Origin: an uncultured Candidatus Saccharibacteria bacterium | Lineage (GTDB): Bacteria; Patescibacteriota; Saccharimonadia; Saccharimonadales; Saccharimonadaceae | Assembly (NCBI GenBank): GCA_947095985.1 | Contig: CAMUPZ010000035.1 | Location: 1-5,851 of the forward strand | Reading direction: 5' to 3' | DNA: 5,851 bases | In this document: piece after piece, positions 1-3,920 of the stretch | Numbering within the stretch: the first letter of the stretch is position 1 | Layout: each line of letters starts with the position of its first letter | Translations under genes and position numbers: made by a program | Notes under the pieces: model-generated | The model's input: the letters and a program-made list of their open reading frames with translations, nothing else | What the model was told of the DNA's origin: nothing | The model's database searches: none

Positions 1-1069
1 CAGTCGCATAATTAAACAATTTACCTTTCAATTCTGGAATTGCCAGTTCACTAGCGGCGATCACCCCGCAGAAATACGCCGCCTGCTCTTCGCCGTTGAC
101 CGTAATCGACAAGTCCAAGTTCGGATAATCCTGATGCTTCAGCTGAATTAACCCCATGTCGTGCGCGCCGTACAAACCGTTGCCGTGCGAACCAATGAAT
201 ACGTTATCAAACGCACCGTACTGGCTGCCCTTGAAGATATATGCACCATCTGATTTGGTAAAGACCTCTGGGGTTTTTGCTTTGATCAAGGCCTTGCCCG
301 GCACCTCAGTCTCGCTCTCAACATAACGCCGCTCAATTGGCACATTGCCCAGTCGCGCCACATTGGCATCAATTTCATCAAAACTCCAGGCTTTACAAAT
401 CTCGTACACTTGCTTATATAGCGGATCATCCAGCACAAACGATTGCTTGGCTAGCTCGTCAATTTCTACCCGCGCCTCTGGCGATTCTTTAGCTGCCCGC
501 GCTCCCTCAACGTACATACGGCTCATAAACTCGTTGCGCTTGTCGGCTGGAATAGCATCTAGTTTGCTGACATCGCCGTCAATTTCGCGAAGAATTGCCC
601 ACATGCTCTTACCGACATGTGTGCCGACGTCGCCGTGGTAACTGACTCTGTGTACTGACGCACCATCTACCGCCAGCAAATTCGCCATCGTGTCCGCCAA
701 AATCGCATTCAGCGCATGGCCAATGTGCATGGCCTTAAACGGATTTGGGCAATTGGTTTCAATAACGACCGTCTTTCCTGCACGATTAGTCGCTGGCCGC
801 AATTTCAGCGATTCCAACACCGCTTGGTCGCTTAATTTCACATTGATGAAGCCTGGCCCAGCCACGCTAACCTCGCCTAACTCCTCACGACCGCGCAACT
901 CTTCCGCGATTGCCTCGGCAATCTCACGCGGATTTTTACCCAAGGGTTTTGCTAATTGCAGTGCCACATTCGTCGCAAAGTCACCAAACTTTGGGTCAGG
1001 ACGCGTCAATTGCACCGATATATCTTGATCAAAAAGTTGCTTCACCGCCTGAGAAATAATCTGTTCCAT
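1..1069 (-). CDS. argS: Arginyl-tRNA synthetase, 3' end beyond window
   Basis: Class I aminoacyl-tRNA synthetase that charges tRNA-Arg with arginine using ATP, in the cytoplasm. The frame is open from the ATG at 1069 to the left edge, giving 356 visible residues; families of this type are about 550-600 residues, so the C-terminal third is missing. Residues 1-85 or so form the ArgRS-specific N-terminal tRNA-binding domain, with the typical RPDPKFGDFATNVA run at 23-36. The HIGH signature is MHIGH at 114-118, preceded by TNCPNPFKA. A second family hallmark, YHGDVGTH, is at 144-151, and the arginine-pocket segment VESETEV is near 250-256. The KMSK-like loop and anticodon-binding domain lie outside the window. 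There is no Shine-Dalgarno before the ATG; a -10 box ends 7 nt upstream, so the message is probably leaderless. Identification is firm; the exact start is supported by the N-terminal domain beginning immediately. Confidence 0.96.
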   Translation of the reverse strand, partial: MEQIISQAVKQLFDQDISVQLTRPDPKFGDFATNVALQLAKPLGKNPREIAEAIAEELRGREELGEVSVAGPGFINVKLSDQAVLESLKLRPATNRAGKTVVIETNCPNPFKAMHIGHALNAILADTMANLLAVDGASVHRVSYHGDVGTHVGKSMWAILREIDGDVSKLDAIPADKRNEFMSRMYVEGARAAKESPEARVEIDELAKQSFVLDDPLYKQVYEICKAWSFDEIDANVARLGNVPIERRYVESETEVPGKALIKAKTPEVFTKSDGAYIFKGSQYGAFDNVFIGSHGNGLYGAHDMGLIQLKHQDYPNLDLSITVNGEEQAAYFCGVIAASELAIPELKGKLFNYAT

Positions 1070-1076
1070 AACCTAT

Positions 1077-1105
1077 AGTATACAACAGAGGTAGATTATT
1101 ATCTA
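1077..1105 (-). promoter_or_regulatory. Putative argS promoter (leaderless)
   Basis: On the minus strand TATACT (1077-1082) lies 17 nt downstream of TAGATA (1100-1105), a 4 of 6 match to the -35 consensus. The predicted transcription start, seven bases past the -10, is about 1070, one base before the argS ATG. No purine-rich ribosome binding site precedes the ATG. The motif sits in the 50-nt gap after the upstream small gene, so argS could be transcribed alone. It was found by eye only. Confidence 0.5.
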
Positions 1106-1119
1106 GCTAAAGTAACTAC

Positions 1120-1278
1120 TTACACAGCTTCGTCAAATTCTTCCAACTCCAAACTCAGCTTCGTCGCCGAGCTTGGGCTGGCGCCTTTCACGTGTTGCAA
1201 TACGTACGCTAGCGCCGACATATCATCTCGGCTTAATACACTTTCCGTGAGTCCATGAATATCTTTCTCTTCAGCCAT
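1120..1278 (-). CDS. 52-residue acidic protein of unknown function
   Basis: I do not recognise this protein. The chosen start is the ATG at 1278 (protein begins MAEEKDIHG) because AAGGA at 1284-1288 gives a Shine-Dalgarno with 5-nt spacing and a strong promoter lies just above. A longer frame starting at 1323 would begin upstream of the predicted transcription start and inside the promoter, so it is not used. The 52 residues include a plausible amphipathic helix around 14-31 (SVLSRDDMSALAYVLQHV), a Ser/Ala/Pro turn at 33-38, and an acidic end (LELEEFDEAV). There is no signal peptide, membrane span or cysteine. It ends 50 nt before argS on the same strand. Its own promoter and good ribosome site argue that it is a real gene; the function is unknown. 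A regulator, a toxin/antitoxin part or a peptide precursor cannot be told apart from the sequence. Confidence 0.65.
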   Translation of the reverse strand: MAEEKDIHGLTESVLSRDDMSALAYVLQHVKGASPSSATKLSLELEEFDEAV

Positions 1279-1283
1279 TTTAT

Positions 1284-1288
1284 TCCTT
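1284..1288 (-). promoter_or_regulatory. Shine-Dalgarno that fixes the small gene's start
   Basis: AAGGA on the minus strand, 5 nt before the ATG at 1278. It decides in favour of the 52-residue product over the longer frame beginning at 1323. Confidence 0.6.
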
Positions 1289-1313
1289 TTTGTTTTAATT
1301 TTTATACAGTAAA

Positions 1314-1342
1314 ATGATATCACATTATTTTTAATTTGTCAA
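1314..1342 (-). promoter_or_regulatory. Sigma-70-type promoter of the 52-residue protein gene
   Basis: Minus strand shows TTGACA (1337-1342), a 17-nt spacer and TATCAT (1314-1319; 5 of 6 to TATAAT). The predicted start is near 1307, giving a leader of about 28 nt that carries the Shine-Dalgarno. The -10 overlaps a perfect 8-bp palindrome TGATATCA (1315-1322), which might be chance or an operator. Confidence 0.7.
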
Positions 1343-1382
1343 TGAGGTGTATGTAAGTCAAGCCAGTTTACTTTTTAGATAA

Positions 1383-2222
1383 CTAACGACTACCTTTGCT
1401 GACTATCTCCTCAAATACCCCATGATTCGCCAAATCATCTCTAATCATACGTCGCATAGCTCTCTTTGTCTCCGGGCTGGCTTTTCTATAAGAATGGCTA
1501 ATTACGTCAGACCAATCGTCTCCAGTCTCACCAATATCAATTTTTAGTTTATGATCCTTCAATACGGCCGCAGATGGTCCACCAGAAAAATCCTCCGCCT
1601 TATCACTTGAAACAGATATTGGTAAAATCTCAACTCCAGCTGCTGCAGCAACATGCACTGCCGCAGAACCAATCTTACGATGCTCCACTGATTCATGGTC
1701 TGAAAATCCTGCCATAACCAATATTTCACCGTTCTTAACTCTTTCAACAACCTCTTTATAATCATCTTCAGAAAAGGGAACTGGTTTTTTATTTTTTCGA
1801 TCTATCCATTTATACGGTACACGAATAAAGTTTTTTATTCCCGTTAGGATGTACTGGATAGGCTCCGCATTGAATCCACCGACATCTTTTTTAATCCAAT
1901 CACTATTAGTCGAAGCTATGCCAATAGCAGTCTTACCCATCAAGGAAGCCAGGTAGCTAGCAGTAGGTACATCAAGACCAGACTCGTGTGACGTCACCAC
2001 TACCAACCCTCTATTATTCTCCTTAGCTCTTTCTACTGCCTCAATTAGATTATCTTCACCAGATATATCAACTTCACCGCGGCCGTGCATTACGCCCATC
2101 AAAGCTGCAAGCCCAAGGCGTAATCGAAGACCCGCCTTTTGCCAACCCAGTTCCTTACCAGCAGCTTTAATTCTCTCTACTGCAGGATGTCCAGATAAAA
2201 ACGTTTTTTCAGATGACTCCAT
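1383..2222 (-). CDS. Divergent glycerolipid-acyltransferase-like (PlsC/LPLAT) protein
   Basis: Likely member of the lysophospholipid acyltransferase superfamily, which transfers acyl groups to glycerophosphate-type acceptors at the membrane. It has 279 residues from the ATG at 2222, which is chosen because a consensus promoter ends 9 nt above it; a TTG further upstream would fall inside the -10 box. Visible family blocks: block I SHESGLD at 78-84, giving the catalytic H79-x4-D84; a block II-like GIKNFIRVPY at 128-137; block IV-like VEILPISV at 197-204. Block III, normally FPEGTR, is replaced by AGFSDH at 171-176, although the following G-x-A region (183-190) aligns. The acidic and glycine residues that bind the acceptor phosphate are therefore not conserved, so substrate or even activity is uncertain. 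No clear transmembrane helix is seen; residues 30-46 form a basic then hydrophobic helix that could touch the membrane. The gene stands alone between two promoters and ends in TAG. Confidence 0.75.
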   Translation of the reverse strand: MESSEKTFLSGHPAVERIKAAGKELGWQKAGLRLRLGLAALMGVMHGRGEVDISGEDNLIEAVERAKENNRGLVVVTSHESGLDVPTASYLASLMGKTAIGIASTNSDWIKKDVGGFNAEPIQYILTGIKNFIRVPYKWIDRKNKKPVPFSEDDYKEVVERVKNGEILVMAGFSDHESVEHRKIGSAAVHVAAAAGVEILPISVSSDKAEDFSGGPSAAVLKDHKLKIDIGETGDDWSDVISHSYRKASPETKRAMRRMIRDDLANHGVFEEIVSKGSR

Positions 2223-2231
2223 AACCCCGTT

Positions 2232-2261
2232 ATTATACAATAAATATCTCTATATTGTCAA
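2232..2261 (-). promoter_or_regulatory. Full-consensus promoter of the acyltransferase-like gene
   Basis: Minus strand carries TTGACA (2256-2261), an 18-nt spacer and TATAAT (2232-2237), both hexamers matching the sigma-70 consensus exactly. The predicted start is about 2225, only 3 nt before the ATG at 2222, and the short gap has no Shine-Dalgarno, so translation would be leaderless or nearly so. It separates this gene from the nrd operon above. Confidence 0.8.
2237..2258. repeat. Inverted repeat filling the promoter spacer (possible operator)
   Basis: ACAATA (2237-2242) and TATTGT (2253-2258) form perfect 6-bp arms around a 10-nt centre, with a nested AATAT/ATATT pair (2243-2247 and 2252-2256). 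The repeat runs from the -10 edge to the -35 edge, a usual place for a repressor site. The sequence is very AT-rich, so chance is a real alternative. Confidence 0.35.
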
Positions 2262-2285
2262 TAATAGGCATTTCTTAGAGGTATC

Positions 2286-2465
2286 TTACTCGCAACCGTC
2301 GCAGATAGTCAAACTCGCCGGATCAATTGGCGCAGCAACAGTACCATTTGCCTTTGCTTGATCATCGGCCACATCTTGAGCAGCTTTCAAGGCAGCATCA
2401 ATAGCGCTCAATTTTTCTTCCAATGTCATATCATCAGTAATAATTTGACTTGCGTTCATTTTCAT
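2286..2465 (-). CDS. Small CxxC-tailed peptide at the end of the nrd operon
   Basis: A 59-residue frame from ATG at 2465 to TAA at 2286; a second ATG two codons in (2459) has better spacing from the AGGGG at 2469-2473 (9 nt rather than 3) and may be the real start. The protein is acidic and has three parts: a short N-terminus, a likely helix (LEEKLSAIDAALKAAQDVAD, about 15-34), then a flexible Gly/Ala/Pro stretch ending in IDPASLTICDGCE with C55-x-x-C58 one residue from the end. I know no named family for it. The tail resembles C-termini of many class I ribonucleotide reductase large subunits, where a Cys pair after a loose linker shuttles electrons to the active site. NrdA here lacks that pair, and this gene is the last one in the same operon, 51 nt after the flavoprotein. 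A redox role with NrdA is inference; a modified-peptide precursor or metal-binding peptide are alternatives. Confidence 0.7.
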   Translation of the reverse strand: MKMNASQIITDDMTLEEKLSAIDAALKAAQDVADDQAKANGTVAAPIDPASLTICDGCE

Positions 2466-2468
2466 TTT

Positions 2469-2473
2469 CCCCT
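2469..2473 (-). promoter_or_regulatory. Shine-Dalgarno of the CxxC peptide gene
   Basis: AGGGG on the minus strand lies 3 nt before the ATG at 2465 and 9 nt before the ATG at 2459. The spacing favours the second ATG and a 57-residue product. Confidence 0.5.
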
Positions 2474-2481
2474 ATATTTAG

Positions 2482-2516
2482 TAGTTACTTAACTAATTGT
2501 ACGCTAGATATAGCGC
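2482..2516. repeat. Two short palindromes between the flavoprotein and CxxC peptide genes
   Basis: CGCTA-N4-TAGCG (2502-2515) begins right after the TAA of the flavoprotein gene. As RNA it gives a 5-bp stem, 6 with a G-U pair, and a 4-base loop. It has no following U-run, so it is not a standard terminator. TAGTTA-CT-TAACTA (2482-2495) covers the predicted start point of a possible internal promoter. They could be a weak attenuator/processing site and an operator, or chance in an AT-rich gap. Confidence 0.3.
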
Positions 2517-2524
2517 TTATGCAA
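2496..2524 (-). promoter_or_regulatory. Possible internal promoter for the CxxC peptide gene
   Basis: Minus strand TACAAT (2496-2501; 5 of 6) lies 17 nt below TTGCAT (2519-2524; only TTG matches). The predicted start near 2489 would leave a 24-nt leader with the Shine-Dalgarno. If active, the peptide could be made in excess over NrdA and NrdB. The weak -35 overlaps the end of the flavoprotein gene. Confidence 0.35.
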
Positions 2525-2912
2525 TAAAGTGTAGCCAACTTCCTGTTGTGGTTTTTTCATCAAGTTTACCGATTGGTGCAATATATAATTGCGGATTCTG
2601 ACAGCGTGGCATAAAGCTAGGCAATTTCTTCTTATAGGCCACCATAGCCGCTTCTTTTTCAGATTCTGACACTTCAGCTACATTAGTTTTTAAGAAAACT
2701 GCCCGCTTTTTATCATCCCAAACCACAAACTCTGCCTTGCCGCTGCGAAATGCGTTTACTGAATGTCGCGCAGTCGGTTCCGATATCCAAATTATTGAAT
2801 CGTCCAGTCGTGCAAAATGTATTGGCGTCACCAGTGGCGTCCTATCAGCATTAACAGTAGCCAGGGCGCCAACTTCAACAGTATCTAATATTTCTTTTGC
2901 CAGTTCGTTCAT
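2517..2912 (-). CDS. PNPOx-like FMN-binding split-barrel protein
   Basis: Small protein (131 residues) of the pyridoxamine 5'-phosphate oxidase-like superfamily, whose members bind FMN, F420 or haem in a split beta-barrel and carry out varied redox reactions in the cytoplasm. Family features: the N-terminal helix plus first strands VGALATVNADRTPLVTPIHF (14-33), the second strand pair SIIWISEP (39-46), the helix ARHSVNAFRSG (48-58) and the strand AEFVVWDD (60-67). The C-terminal half is about as short as in stand-alone family members. The ATG at 2912 is chosen because AAGGA (2923-2927) lies 10 nt upstream and the family fold begins at once; an upstream in-frame ATG would overlap nrdB. It starts 16 nt after nrdB stops, so it is co-transcribed with the reductase. 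The true substrate cannot be read from sequence; real PdxH activity is unlikely at this length. Confidence 0.82.
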   Translation of the reverse strand: MNELAKEILDTVEVGALATVNADRTPLVTPIHFARLDDSIIWISEPTARHSVNAFRSGKAEFVVWDDKKRAVFLKTNVAEVSESEKEAAMVAYKKKLPSFMPRCQNPQLYIAPIGKLDEKTTTGSWLHFIA

Positions 2913-2928
2913 AAAAATTATATCCTTA

Positions 2929-3906
2929 TTACTTCGTGGTATTAACTTCGTAGCTAGTATTTGTACTTTCAAAGAAGTTTACCAATTCCAACGTGTCATT
3001 AGCGGCTGCCATCCATTTAGCTGGATTTGGCACATTATACTCTGGCTCAAAGCCCAATTCTTGCAAACGACGGTCCGTCATGTGCATAACATATTGATTG
3101 ACATAATCAGCGTTCAAGCCCAAAATGCCCTTTGGTAGCATATCTTTGTTATAAGCTTTTTCAAGCTCCACCGCCTGCAAAATCAAGCCACGAATCTCTT
3201 CGGCAAATTCCTGTGTTTGCAACTCTGGATTTTCATCCAAAATGGTTAGAAGTAAATTAATGCCAAATGTCAGGTGAAGATTTTCGTCACGCGTAATCCA
3301 GTCAAGAAGCGAGCCAACATTACGCAACAGATTACGCTGGCGGAAACTCATACCAACCATAAAGCCTGAATAAAACCAGATACCTTCCAGGACGATGTTA
3401 TACGCCACTAATGACCTAACAAAATCTTTCTTTCCTTCCAGCGAATAAATATCCAGGTTTGGATTGAGCATCACGTCCAGGTGCTTGTTCTGAAAATCTG
3501 CCTTGTCAGCCAACGACTTTTTACCAAAGCCCGCCGCGTAAATCTCCTCGCGATCAAATGGAAAGGTCTCAATGATGTATTCAAAGGTCATGAAGTGATT
3601 AGCCTCTTCCCACATCTGTTTTGATAGATATAATTGAGCCTCCGCCGCGTTGACATATGGATAAATGCCAAATGCTAATGACTTATTTATCAGTAGCTCG
3701 TTTGGATTCAAATAGCTAATCACTGTTTTCAATGCGTGTTTTTCATCATCTGACAATTTTTCAAAGTCCGCCAAGTCCTGGACTAATTGAACTTCATTTG
3801 GAAACCACGTATTGGCCACTGCTTGATTGTAAAGGTCGTACGCCCAAGGGTAACGAATTGGGTGAAGCGACAATCCATCGCGTAATCCTGAACCTAAAAT
3901 ACCCAT
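2929..3906 (-). CDS. nrdB: Ribonucleotide reductase small subunit, class Ic-like (Phe at radical site)
   Basis: Small (R2) subunit of class I ribonucleotide reductase; a ferritin-like helical protein whose dimetal centre generates the oxidant used by NrdA to make deoxyribonucleotides. It has 325 residues. Metal ligands are E70, E101, H104, E174, E208 and H211, in the contexts NELL, EANH, VLEGI and RDENLH. The residue four after H104, the radical tyrosine in class Ia enzymes, is F108 (HFMTF). The first ligand is Glu rather than the usual Asp. From memory of the Chlamydia trachomatis enzyme (E89, E120, H123, F127, E193, E227, H230), every position is offset by exactly 19, so this is a class Ic, probably Mn/Fe, subunit. 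W34 (TWFPNE) matches the conserved Trp of the electron-transfer path, and Y319 near the C-terminus may be the interface Tyr. The ATG at 3906 is set by a perfect AGGAGG; a longer frame from 3996 would overlap nrdA. Confidence 0.95.
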   Translation of the reverse strand: MGILGSGLRDGLSLHPIRYPWAYDLYNQAVANTWFPNEVQLVQDLADFEKLSDDEKHALKTVISYLNPNELLINKSLAFGIYPYVNAAEAQLYLSKQMWEEANHFMTFEYIIETFPFDREEIYAAGFGKKSLADKADFQNKHLDVMLNPNLDIYSLEGKKDFVRSLVAYNIVLEGIWFYSGFMVGMSFRQRNLLRNVGSLLDWITRDENLHLTFGINLLLTILDENPELQTQEFAEEIRGLILQAVELEKAYNKDMLPKGILGLNADYVNQYVMHMTDRRLQELGFEPEYNVPNPAKWMAAANDTLELVNFFESTNTSYEVNTTK

Positions 3907-3914
3907 TTTTATAT

Positions 3915-3920
3915 CCTCCT
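3915..3920 (-). promoter_or_regulatory. Perfect Shine-Dalgarno of nrdB, touching the nrdA stop
   Basis: AGGAGG on the minus strand, 8 nt before the nrdB ATG at 3906. Its first base is the last base of the nrdA TAA (3920-3922), so ribosomes ending nrdA would reload here. It fixes the nrdB start and indicates translational coupling of the two subunits. Confidence 0.85.

Noticed and set aside
345..1028. Two plus-strand open frames opposite argS, Ser/Ala-rich.
   Set aside because: The composition is typical of the reverse strand of a real gene; ArgRS motifs on the minus strand account for the DNA fully.
1279..1323. N-terminal extension of the 52-residue protein, starting at the ATG at 1323 and adding 15 residues.
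   Set aside because: It would begin upstream of the predicted transcription start and run through the -10 box, and its Lys/Ile-rich extension has no Shine-Dalgarno.
1343..1382. Search for a rho-independent terminator after the acyltransferase-like gene.
   Set aside because: Only 4-bp arms without a U-run were found, too weak to call.
2286..2465. The CxxC peptide as a precursor of a ribosomally made, modified peptide.
   Set aside because: No maturation enzyme, protease or exporter is nearby, and the reductase-operon context fits a redox role better; not excluded outright.
1110..2490. An 11-base word (AGTAGTTACTT) occurring in opposite orientations at 2480-2490 and 1110-1120.
   Set aside because: A few shared 11-mers are expected by chance in a window of this size, more so in AT-rich gaps, and no longer match surrounds them.
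2737..3138. Plus-strand open frame of 133 codons across the flavoprotein and nrdB genes.
   Set aside because: It is antisense to two well-supported genes, has no recognisable domain or ribosome site, and reflects the codon structure of the opposite strand.
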